Shown one piece after another: positions 26,153 to 33,458 of a stretch of DNA of 64,000 bases (positions within the stretch are counted from its first letter, which is position 1; each line of letters begins with the position of its first letter). The position numbers were made by a program, and so were the translations under genes. The notes beneath the pieces were generated by a model, which saw only the letters and a program-made list of their open reading frames with translations, did not search any database and was not told where the DNA came from. The DNA is from Pigmentiphaga sp. (GTDB lineage: Bacteria; Pseudomonadota; Gammaproteobacteria; Burkholderiales; Burkholderiaceae_B): the NCBI GenBank assembly GCA_023228945.1, contig JALOAI010000002.1, positions 124,001 to 188,000 on the forward strand, written 5' to 3'.

Positions 26153-27904
26153 ATGAGCTCCCCCTCGTCTTGTCCCGCGCCCGCTTCGCTCTGGTCTCTC
26201 GCGCTCCAGCAGTCGCCCACGGGCTTCGCCCTGCTCGACACCGAGGGCGGCGTCATCTTGGCCAATGAGTCGCTGGGCCGCATGCTCGGCTTGCCCGCCA
26301 GCCAGCTCACGGGCCGGAAGTTGGCCGGATTCCTGGAAGAAACCGCGGCAAACGGCCAGACGCCCACAAGTCTGTTGCAAGCGGCGCGCAAAGCGGCCAC
26401 CGATTGCGAGCTTCGCTTGCGTATCGATGGCCAGCCGTCGCGCTGGGTGTTGCTCTCGCTGGCCAGCTTGCACGGAATGGCACCCGCCGAGTTCCTGGCG
26501 CAAGTGCAGGATATCGAGGCCCGCAAGCGCGCTGAGATCCTGCAGACCGAGCACGTGGCCAGCTTGCGCGCGGCCTCGGGCGAACTACAGCGCGAACTGC
26601 ATCGCGTCTGGGCCCATGATGCCCTCACGGGCTTGCCGAACCGCACCAGTTTCGAGGTCGAGTTGGCCGCGATTTCCAGCGGGGCGCGGGCCGGCGACAG
26701 CGAGCGTGCCCTGGTTTTCCTCGGTCTCGACCGCTTCAAGGTAATCAACGATACGGCGGGCCACGATGTGGGCGACGCCTTGCTGCGCTACGTGGCGCAA
26801 TGGCTGCGGCGGCGCTTGCCCGCGGGGGATCTGCTGGCCCGCCTGGGGGGCGATGAATTCGCCCTGCTGATGCATCGCGATCTGGAGTCCGCCGAACGCT
26901 GGGTCAAGCAGTTGCTGCGCGAGCTCGCGGCCAGGCCATTCGTGTGGCAAGGGCGCCGCTACGACGTGAGCGCAAGCGCCGGCATTGCCGCCGCTGGCGC
27001 CGGCACCGAGTCGGTCCCGGTGTTGATGGGGCATGCCGATGTCGCCTGCTATGCGGCCAAGGCCGCAGGCCGCAACCGGGTCTGCGTGTATCGTCCGGGT
27101 GAGATCGAGGCACTCGAGCGCCATCGCGAGCTCCAGGTGGTGTCGGCGTTGCGCCAAACCCTCGAGAGTGATCGCGGCGTGCTCTATGCCCAGCGCATCG
27201 TGGCCTCGGATCGCAGCGATGAACAACGCTTCGAGATCCTGGTGCGCATGCTCGACGAGCAGGGCGTGTTGCAGCCGCCCGTTTCCTTCATCCCGGCCGC
27301 GGAGCACTACGACCGGATGATGCTCATCGATCGCTGGGTGTTCGAGACCGTGTTGTTGCGGCACGGCAAAGACCTGGCGCAACTGCCCGGCTTGGTGCTG
27401 CATCTCAATATATCGGCCAATTCGCTGAACGATCGCGGTTTTTTGGCCTGGATGCAGCAGTTGCTGCGCGAGACGCCGGTGCCCGCCGGACGCCTGGTTT
27501 TCGAAGTGACCGAAACCGCGCTGATCGGCAACCTCGCACACGCCGCCCAAACCACGCACCGGCTGCGTGAGCTGGGCTGCGGCGTGGCGCTCGACGATTT
27601 CGGGATCGGGCTCAGCTCGTTCAATTACCTTCGCACCTTTCCGGTGAATTTCGTCAAGATCGATGGCAGTTTCATCCAGCGCATGCCGCACAGCGTGGTC
27701 GATCTGCGCATCGCGCGCGCCATCCACGACATTGCGCAGGTGCTGGGAGCCCGGACCATCGCCGAAGCCGTGGAGAGCGCCGAGGTGTTCGAACTCGTGG
27801 CCACCAGCGGCATTCACTACGCCCAGGGCTTCGGCCTCCACCACCCCGAGCCGTTTGCCGATGTGCTCGCTGGCTTGCGGGGCCGGGGCACCCCACCGGC
27901 CTGA
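26153..27904 (+). CDS. PAS-GGDEF-EAL cyclic-di-GMP protein, probable phosphodiesterase
   Basis: This 583-residue protein has a PAS domain (about 10-130), a GGDEF domain (about 155-315) and an EAL domain (about 330-575). No membrane segment is visible. The signature GGDEF (232-236) is intact, but the first metal-binding Asp of the usual DxD-FK-IND motif is G191 (sequence LGLDRFKVIND), so cyclase activity is doubtful. The EAL motif is E361-I-L, and the other catalytic residues are present: Q in YAQRIV, N in HLNIS, E in FEVTE, DDFG, VKID, the Glu of AEAVES, and QGF. Degradation of c-di-GMP is therefore the more likely activity. Confidence 0.9.
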   Translation: MSSPSSCPAPASLWSLALQQSPTGFALLDTEGGVILANESLGRMLGLPASQLTGRKLAGFLEETAANGQTPTSLLQAARKAATDCELRLRIDGQPSRWVLLSLASLHGMAPAEFLAQVQDIEARKRAEILQTEHVASLRAASGELQRELHRVWAHDALTGLPNRTSFEVELAAISSGARAGDSERALVFLGLDRFKVINDTAGHDVGDALLRYVAQWLRRRLPAGDLLARLGGDEFALLMHRDLESAERWVKQLLRELAARPFVWQGRRYDVSASAGIAAAGAGTESVPVLMGHADVACYAAKAAGRNRVCVYRPGEIEALERHRELQVVSALRQTLESDRGVLYAQRIVASDRSDEQRFEILVRMLDEQGVLQPPVSFIPAAEHYDRMMLIDRWVFETVLLRHGKDLAQLPGLVLHLNISANSLNDRGFLAWMQQLLRETPVPAGRLVFEVTETALIGNLAHAAQTTHRLRELGCGVALDDFGIGLSSFNYLRTFPVNFVKIDGSFIQRMPHSVVDLRIARAIHDIAQVLGARTIAEAVESAEVFELVATSGIHYAQGFGLHHPEPFADVLAGLRGRGTPPA

Positions 27905-28007
27905 AGGCTTGGGTACTCGCCCGGAATTGGGTTAACCTTAGGGTTTACCCCAAAATCGGACTTGGCCTGAAGGGGTGGAGAGTCCGCAGGCCACCAGAGT
28001 CGGAGCC

Positions 28008-29615
28008 ATGCGTTTTCAAGACTGGATCAATCCTTACGCCACCACCCGCTTGCCGGTATTCGCCCGCAACGTGGTCGCCACCTCGCAGCCCCTGGCCGCC
28101 CAGGCCGGACTGCGAGTGCTTGCGCAGGGCGGCAATGCCGTCGATGCGGCCATCGCGGCGGCCGCCACGCTGGCCATTACCGAACCCGTCGGCAATGGGC
28201 TGGGCGCCGATGCCTTTGCCTTGGTCTGGGATGGCGCGCGGTTGCATGGCCTGAATGCCTCGGGGCCGTCGCCGTCGGCCTGGAGCCCGGCATATTTCCA
28301 GCGCAAGCATCGCGGGCGATTGCCGGAGCGTGGCTGGGACAGCGTCACGGTGCCGGGCGCGGTGGCAGGCTGGGCGGCCCTGCACGAACGCTTTGGCCGC
28401 CTCGACTTCGAAGCCGTATTGGCTCCGGCCATCGAATATGCCGAGCGCGGTTTCGCGGTGTCGCCGGTGGTACAGCAAAAATGGGCGGCGCAAGTCGATA
28501 TCCTGCGGGATTATCCCGGCTTCGCCGAGCATTTCCTGCCGTTTGGCCGTGCGCCCGAGGTGGGCGAGCGTTTTGTGCTGAAAGACGCCGCGGCCACTTT
28601 GCGGCGCATCGCGCAGAGTCGCGGCCGCGACTTCTATGAAGGCGCCACGGCGCATAAGCTGGTGGCCCATGCCCAGGCCCACGATGCAGCGCTGGGGCTC
28701 AACGATTTGCGAAGCTACCAGCCCGAATGGGTAACCCCCATCGGCCGCGATTTCCGGGGGCATACGGTGCACGAGCTACCGCCCAACGGTCAAGGTCTGG
28801 CGGCACTGATCGCTCTCGGCATTCTCGAGCATTTCGATATCACGCAACGGCCGGTGGACCATCCGGCCACCCAGCATCTCATGGTCGAGGCCATGAAACT
28901 GGCGTTCGCCGATGTCTATGCCCACGTCAGCGATCCGCGCGTGGTGGCCGTCGATCCTGCGATCTTCCTGGAGGATGCCTATTTGGCCGAGCGTGCGAGA
29001 TTGATCGATCCACAGCGCGCCCAAACCTACACCACGGGCCGGGCGCCGGCCGGCGGTACCGTCTATCTCACCAGCGCCGACCAAAGCGGCATGATGGTGA
29101 GTTTCATCCAATCCAATTATCTGGGGTTCGGGTCCGGCGTGGTCGTGCCCGGAACCGGCGTCAGCCTGCAGAACCGCGGTTTCGGCTTTACCGCCGAGCC
29201 TGGCCACCCCAACCAGGTGGCGGGCGGCAAGCGGCCATTCCACACCCTGATCCCCGCCTTCGTCACGCGCCAGGGGGCGCCGGTCATGAGCTTTGGCATC
29301 ATGGGCGGCAATATGCAGCCGCAAGGCCAGCTACAGGCGCTGGTGCGCATGCTGGCGTTTGGCCAGCAGCCCCAGGCCGCTTGCGACGCGCCGCGCTGGA
29401 AATGGAATTCCGGGCTTTGTCTGGATGTCGAAGCCGGCCTGTCGGCGCATGTGGCCGAAGGCCTGCAGGCGCGGGGCCATCATCTCCGGGCTTCCGAGCT
29501 CGACGTCCAGGACTTCGGCTCCGGCCAGTTCGTCTGGCGTCTTGGCGATCCCGCGGTCGAAGGTTATGTGGCCGCTTCCGACAGCCGCCGCGATGGCCTG
29601 GCGGCGGGGTTCTGA
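28008..29615 (+). CDS. Gamma-glutamyltransferase family protein
   Basis: This 535-residue Ntn-hydrolase precursor shows family features: VATSQPLAAQAGLRVLAQGG near the N-terminus, GGNAVDAAIAA, and the autocleavage/nucleophile Thr in PAGGTVYLTSADQSG near residue 350. The small-subunit segments NRGFGFTAEPGHPNQ and RPFHTLIPAF follow. No signal peptide is visible, so it is probably cytoplasmic, unlike classical Ggt. Such GGT-like enzymes act on varied gamma-glutamyl or acyl amides, and the substrate is not predicted. CGGAG sets the ATG at 28008. Confidence 0.9.
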   Translation: MRFQDWINPYATTRLPVFARNVVATSQPLAAQAGLRVLAQGGNAVDAAIAAAATLAITEPVGNGLGADAFALVWDGARLHGLNASGPSPSAWSPAYFQRKHRGRLPERGWDSVTVPGAVAGWAALHERFGRLDFEAVLAPAIEYAERGFAVSPVVQQKWAAQVDILRDYPGFAEHFLPFGRAPEVGERFVLKDAAATLRRIAQSRGRDFYEGATAHKLVAHAQAHDAALGLNDLRSYQPEWVTPIGRDFRGHTVHELPPNGQGLAALIALGILEHFDITQRPVDHPATQHLMVEAMKLAFADVYAHVSDPRVVAVDPAIFLEDAYLAERARLIDPQRAQTYTTGRAPAGGTVYLTSADQSGMMVSFIQSNYLGFGSGVVVPGTGVSLQNRGFGFTAEPGHPNQVAGGKRPFHTLIPAFVTRQGAPVMSFGIMGGNMQPQGQLQALVRMLAFGQQPQAACDAPRWKWNSGLCLDVEAGLSAHVAEGLQARGHHLRASELDVQDFGSGQFVWRLGDPAVEGYVAASDSRRDGLAAGF

Positions 29616-29673
29616 GTCGGTGGTCGCCATTGTGGTTTACGATAGCGGCAGAGCCCGGCGCGGCGCACCAAGC

Positions 29674-29709
29674 TTTGGTGGCCGCGTTCGGGTACCCCTA
29701 GCCACCAAA
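29674..29709. terminator. Inverted repeat between the GGT gene and the zapB-like gene
   Basis: TTTGGTGGC (29674-29682) and GCCACCAAA (29701-29709) are perfect 9-base complements with an 18-base spacer. It may end transcription of the upstream gene; no T run follows. Confidence 0.4.
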
Positions 29710-29770
29710 ACCGATCCTGAACGTCCCTGGGCGGCCAACGCCCGAGCGCTCATCCGGCGATGATTCCGAC

Positions 29771-30016
29771 ATGCTAGAAGACCTCGATCTCCTGTCCGAC
29801 CGCATCCGGCAGCTCACGCAGTTGCTCGACGGCGCCCATGCCGAGCACCAGGCGCTGGCCCAAAGGCTTGAACACGCCCAGGCCGACAACCAGCGCCTGC
29901 GCGCCCTGCTGGCGATGGCGCGCGACCGCGTCGATAACGTGCTCACGCGCTTGCCCGACCCCGACGCTCCCCCTCCATCCCAAACCGCTGCGGAGGCTGG
30001 CCATGGAACGGCTTGA
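29771..30016 (+). CDS. Small coiled-coil protein, ZapB-like (TIGR02449 type)
   Basis: This 81-residue acidic protein consists largely of one heptad-rich coiled coil (residues 3-58, LEDLDLLSDRIRQLTQLLDG onward) with a short Pro-rich tail. Proteins of this size and pattern sit directly before zapA in beta- and gammaproteobacteria and resemble ZapB. Its end overlaps zapA by 14 bases, so the two are translated together. A role in Z-ring organisation is inferred from context. Confidence 0.8.
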   Translation: MLEDLDLLSDRIRQLTQLLDGAHAEHQALAQRLEHAQADNQRLRALLAMARDRVDNVLTRLPDPDAPPPSQTAAEAGHGTA

Positions 30017-30380
30017 CGTCACCATTCTCGAACGCGAGTACTCGTTCGCTTGCGCGCCCGAAGGGCGGGAAGCCCTCCTGGCGGCGGCTCAGCACGTCGA
30101 TCGCACGATGCGCAAGCTGCGCGAGCAGAACAAGACAGGCACGAGCGCCGAGCGCATCGCCATCATGGCTGCCGTGCAACTGGCCGCCGAGCTGCTGGCC
30201 ACCCCTGTGGGCCAGGGTAACGAAGGCGATTTTGCATTGGGCGACTACAAGCGTAAAATCGAGGTACTGCAGCAGATGGTGGATGGCGCATTACAGCGCT
30301 ACGGCAACCTGGCGCAAGCCGAAGCCGATACGGCGCCCGAGGGCAAGCAGCCCGAACAAGCGCCGCTTCTTCCCACCTGA
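30003..30380 (+). CDS. zapA: Cell division protein ZapA
   Basis: This 125-residue protein promotes FtsZ bundling at midcell. It has the N-terminal ZapA domain (VTILEREYSFACAPEGREAL, then AAQHVDRTMRKLRE), a MAAVQLAAELL segment, and a C-terminal helix for tetramer formation. The ATG at 30003 lies within the end of the coiled-coil gene. The position before 6S RNA is conserved. Confidence 0.92.
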   Translation: MERLDVTILEREYSFACAPEGREALLAAAQHVDRTMRKLREQNKTGTSAERIAIMAAVQLAAELLATPVGQGNEGDFALGDYKRKIEVLQQMVDGALQRYGNLAQAEADTAPEGKQPEQAPLLPT

Positions 30381-30463
30381 TGCGGCGGTGGCCGGCGCGC
30401 TCCGCGTGCCGGCTCCGAATCCGGGGGTTGTGCCGCCGCACCACGGCACAATCCCGACCCTTT

Positions 30464-30640
30464 TCCCTGCGGTGTTCGTGACTGGCCATAGATCCTGTTC
30501 CAATATCATGGCAAAGGTTGCGGAAAAATTCTTGCGCTGGTGTGATCGCCCTTCGTGGGCGAACCCGATGCGCAAGTGACTGCGACCACTTGAACCTTTC
30601 GGTTCAGGATGCCGGCCTGACGGCACAGGCGGGGAATCTT
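30464..30640 (+). ncRNA. ssrS: 6S RNA
   Basis: The stretch after zapA has 6S RNA features. The 5' strand TTCCCTGCGGTGTTCGTG can pair with the 3' strand CGGCACAGGCGGGGAA to close the rod. The 3' half contains TTGAACC-TTT-CGGTTCA and the TGACGGCACAGGCGGGGA block typical of betaproteobacterial 6S RNA, with an unpaired central region between. 6S RNA sequesters the housekeeping RNA polymerase in stationary phase. The ends are approximate. Confidence 0.85.
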
Positions 30641-30645
30641 ACCAA

Positions 30646-30681
30646 CCAAGCGCCAGATCCTTAACGGGATCTGGCGCTTGG
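30646..30681. terminator. Strong hairpin between ssrS and marR gene
   Basis: CCAAGCGCCAGATCC (30646-30660) pairs perfectly over 15 bases with 30667-30681. It sits between converging transcription units and is followed by CTTT on the plus strand. It is probably a shared terminator. Confidence 0.7.
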
Positions 30682-30698
30682 CTTTGGATATTCGAACC

Positions 30699-31244
30699 TC
30701 AGCCTTCGGCTGGCTCGCCGTCATCCCAGGACACATCGGTGGGAATATCCGGCGTACCCATCAGCACCTGCAGCGTATCGAGTAGCGCCGTCGCCTGTTC
30801 GTGCGTGAGGGGCGCCAGCACGCTTTCCTGGTGGCGCAGCGCCAGGTCGCACAGGCGCTGGGCCAGTGTCGTGCCATGTTCGGTAAGCCGGACCCGGGTT
30901 TGGCGCCGGTCGTCTTCCTCGCGGGTGCGCTGGACCAGGCCGTCGCGCTCCAGGCGGTGCACCAGTTTGCTGAGGGTAGGCTGCTTGGTGATGGTGAGAT
31001 AGGCCAGGCGGCCGATGGTCTCGCCCTCGCTGCCCAGCAGGCTGCTGAGCACTCGCCACTCGGTGACGGTAAGGCCGGCGGCGCGCACCTGGGCATGGAA
31101 CTCTTCCGAAATCCGGTAGCTGGCCTGCGCCAGCAGGAACGCCAGGTAATGATCGACGAAGCGGCCCTGGCCCGCCGCCTCCGCCGCGAAGCGGCGGGCG
31201 GCACGAGGCAGAGTGGGCGGGAACGCGGGATGGTTTTGGTTCAT
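30699..31244 (-). CDS. MarR-family transcriptional regulator
   Basis: This 181-residue winged-helix regulator contains TVTEWRVLSSLLGSEGETIG, the recognition region LAYLTITKQPTLSKLVHRLE and the wing TREEDDRRQTRVRLTEHG. It is divergent from the Rieske dioxygenase operon and is its likely repressor. MarR proteins commonly release DNA on binding aromatic acids or their CoA thioesters. The start at 31244 is chosen because the upstream in-frame extension is low-complexity. Confidence 0.9.
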   Translation of the reverse strand: MNQNHPAFPPTLPRAARRFAAEAAGQGRFVDHYLAFLLAQASYRISEEFHAQVRAAGLTVTEWRVLSSLLGSEGETIGRLAYLTITKQPTLSKLVHRLERDGLVQRTREEDDRRQTRVRLTEHGTTLAQRLCDLALRHQESVLAPLTHEQATALLDTLQVLMGTPDIPTDVSWDDGEPAEG

Positions 31245-31403
31245 GGGCTGCAACGCTAAGTGATACGAGGGATTCCCCGCATCGTTTCGCTGAGTCGCTC
31301 CCGATCCGCTGCGGGATGAGGGGGAGCGGTGTGGGTGGTGCAAAGGATCTAGGGTAAACCCCTGCTTTTCAGAGGCGGCCCTGACATGCTAACGTGAGTT
31401 ATG

Positions 31404-31417
31404 CATGAAATTTCATG
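31404..31417. promoter_or_regulatory. Perfect palindrome, probable MarR operator
   Basis: CATGAAATTTCATG is a perfect 14-base palindrome in the divergent region, 64 bases before the ATG of the dioxygenase alpha gene. Symmetric AT-centred sites of this size are typical MarR-family operators. The assignment is inferred from symmetry and position. Confidence 0.6.
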
Positions 31418-31480
31418 TTTATTGCCACGGCATTCGGCGGTACAGTAATGTACCAACGCGCCTTCCTGCAAGGAGCACAC

Positions 31481-32887
31481 ATGTCACACAGCCAGCGTTA
31501 CCGCAGTGATCCCGCTGCCATCAGGGCTTTGGTGCGGGATACCGAAGTCCATAAAGATATCTTCATCGATCCCGAGCTCTTCCAGCTCGAGATGGAGCGC
31601 TTGTTCACGCGCACCTGGATCTATGTGGGCCACGATAGCCAGATACCCAAACCGGGCGATTTTTTCACCACCACGGTGGGCGACCAGGCCGTGGTCATGG
31701 TGCGCCATACCGATCAATCGGTACGCGTGCTGATCAATCGCTGCGCGCACAAGGGCGTGCAACTGGTGACCGAGCCTCAGGGCAACACGGGCCGCTTCTT
31801 CCGCTGCCCCTACCATGCCTGGACGTTCAAGACCGACGGCAGCCTGCTTGGCGTGCCGTTGCGCAAGGGCTACGAGAACACCGGTTTCGACGACACCGAA
31901 GCCAAGCTGGGCATGCCTGAAGTCAAGGCCGTGCACAACCATCGCGGCTTCGTGTTCTGTCGGCTGGCCCCGGAAGGCGAGAGTTTCGAAGAGTTCTTCG
32001 GTGAATCGCTGTCCACGCTCGACAACATGGTCGACCGCTCTCCCGAGGGCAGGCTGGAGGTGGCCGGCGGCGTCTACCGCTACATCCACCGCTGCAACTG
32101 GAAGATGCTGGTCGACAATCAAACCGATACCTGTCACCCGATGGTGGCGCACGAATCCTCCGCCGGCACCGCCGTCAAAGTGTGGGAGGAGGCGCCCGAG
32201 GGCACGCCCAAGCCGATGGCGGTCGAGCTCTTCGCGCCCTTCATGTCGCCCTATGATTTCTACGAGAACATGGGGATCCGGGTGTGGCAGAACGGCCATG
32301 GCCACACCGGCGTGACCAACTCCATCCACGCCGCCTATTCGGGTATCGAGGGCTACGTGGAGCAAATGGAAGAGGCCTATGGCAAAGAGCGCGCGCACCA
32401 GATCCTGAACGACGTGCGCCACAATACCTGCTACTACCCCAACATCATGGTCAAGGGGCCGGTCCAGACCCTGCGCATCTTCAAGCCGCTCGCGGCCGAC
32501 CGCACGCTGGTGGAGTCGTGGACCTTCCGCCTGGTTGGCGCGCCCGACAAGCTGCTCGAGCGAACCATCATGTACAACCGCCTGATCAACGCGCCCACTT
32601 CGGTGGTCGGCCACGACGACCTCGAAGTCTATGAGCGTGGGCAGGCCGGCCTCAATACACGCTACCGCGACTGGGTCAACGTCGCGCGGCTCTACGAGCC
32701 CGGCGAAGAAGAACGCAGGAACTACGTCACCAACGGTACCAGCGAGGGCCTGATGCGCAGCGAATATCGCGCCTGGGCTCGCTACATGACGCTGGAGGAA
32801 GGCGAGGCGGAAACGCCCTTGGCCGCCTCGGGCGCGAGTTCTCCCTCCGGGAGGGAGTCGCAAAGCGACAGGAGGGCAGTCCAATGA
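31481..32887 (+). CDS. Rieske aromatic-ring-hydroxylating dioxygenase, alpha subunit
   Basis: This 468-residue protein has a Rieske [2Fe-2S] domain with ligands C88, H90, C109 and H112. The catalytic domain has the bridging D216 and mononuclear iron ligands H219 and H224 (DTCHPMVAH), with a third ligand probably in GHDDLEVYE. It should insert O2 into an aromatic or related ring together with the beta subunit. AAGGAG (31470-31475) sets the ATG at 31481. The last 20 or so residues (SGASSPSGRESQSDRRAVQ) are encoded by an intergenic repeat. No ferredoxin or reductase gene is nearby. Confidence 0.93.
   Translation: MSHSQRYRSDPAAIRALVRDTEVHKDIFIDPELFQLEMERLFTRTWIYVGHDSQIPKPGDFFTTTVGDQAVVMVRHTDQSVRVLINRCAHKGVQLVTEPQGNTGRFFRCPYHAWTFKTDGSLLGVPLRKGYENTGFDDTEAKLGMPEVKAVHNHRGFVFCRLAPEGESFEEFFGESLSTLDNMVDRSPEGRLEVAGGVYRYIHRCNWKMLVDNQTDTCHPMVAHESSAGTAVKVWEEAPEGTPKPMAVELFAPFMSPYDFYENMGIRVWQNGHGHTGVTNSIHAAYSGIEGYVEQMEEAYGKERAHQILNDVRHNTCYYPNIMVKGPVQTLRIFKPLAADRTLVESWTFRLVGAPDKLLERTIMYNRLINAPTSVVGHDDLEVYERGQAGLNTRYRDWVNVARLYEPGEEERRNYVTNGTSEGLMRSEYRAWARYMTLEEGEAETPLAASGASSPSGRESQSDRRAVQ
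32831..32884 (+). repeat. Repeat copy spanning the alpha/beta dioxygenase junction
   Basis: This segment matches the reverse complement of the 75-bp units at 57106-57330 at roughly three of four positions, with the core AGTCGCAAAGCGAC and GGAGGGCAGTCCA. It encodes the alpha-subunit tail and supplies GGAGGG (32871-32876) as ribosome binding site for the beta gene. Confidence 0.7.
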
Positions 32888-33375
32888 GCGCGCCAAACGA
32901 CAACGACCTGATCGACTTCGTCTACCACGAAGCGCGCATGCTCGATGAGCGCCGTTACGAAGAGTGGCTGGATCTCTACGCCGAGGATGCCTATTACTGG
33001 ATGCCCTTGGCACCCGGCCAGGAAGATCCGCTCCTGCATGCCTCGCTGCTCTATGAAGACAAACTGCTGCTGCGCGTGCGGGTCGAGCGGCTGCTGGGTC
33101 AACGCACCTACTCGCAGCAGCCACACAGCCGCGGGCATCGCCTGTTGCAGCGACCGTGGATCGATCGGGAGCACCCCGAGTCCGACCCGGCCGCCGGTCG
33201 CCACATCGTGCGCACCTCGTTTCATTACGTCGAGACCCGTGGCGACGACCAAACGCTGTATGCTGGCTGGGCTACCCATCATCTAGTGTGGCAGGATCGT
33301 CTGCGCATCCGCCTCAAGCGTGTCGATCTCGTCAACTGCGATGCGGCGTTTGCCAATATCCAGTTGTTCCCGTAA
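32884..33375 (+). CDS. Rieske dioxygenase, beta subunit
   Basis: This 163-residue SnoaL/NTF2-fold protein is typical of small subunits of ring-hydroxylating dioxygenases. It begins with DFVYHEARMLDERRYEEWLD and continues with LYAEDAYYWMPLAPGQEDP and LLRVRVERL; HIVRTSFHYVETRGDD forms part of the sheet. It provides structure to the alpha/beta hexamer. The ATG overlaps the alpha stop by four bases (ATGA). Confidence 0.92.
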   Translation: MSAPNDNDLIDFVYHEARMLDERRYEEWLDLYAEDAYYWMPLAPGQEDPLLHASLLYEDKLLLRVRVERLLGQRTYSQQPHSRGHRLLQRPWIDREHPESDPAAGRHIVRTSFHYVETRGDDQTLYAGWATHHLVWQDRLRIRLKRVDLVNCDAAFANIQLFP

Positions 33376-33458
33376 TTCATCGTTTTTTGGCGTCCCGATG
33401 CCGGTGTTGCCGCAAGGCCCGCGCCGGCATCGGGGCGTCGCCGATTCCAGGAGTTCGC

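Noticed and set aside
31415..31480. An upstream ATG for the dioxygenase alpha gene adding 22 residues
   Set aside because: It lies in the palindrome and has no ribosome binding site; AAGGAG before 31481 and the conserved N-terminus favour the later start.
33156..33458. A 101-residue N-terminal extension of the acyl-CoA ligase overlapping the beta subunit gene
   Set aside because: The sequence is Arg/Pro/Ser-rich shadow of the beta gene; TTG at 33459 with CAGGAG fits the family N-terminus.
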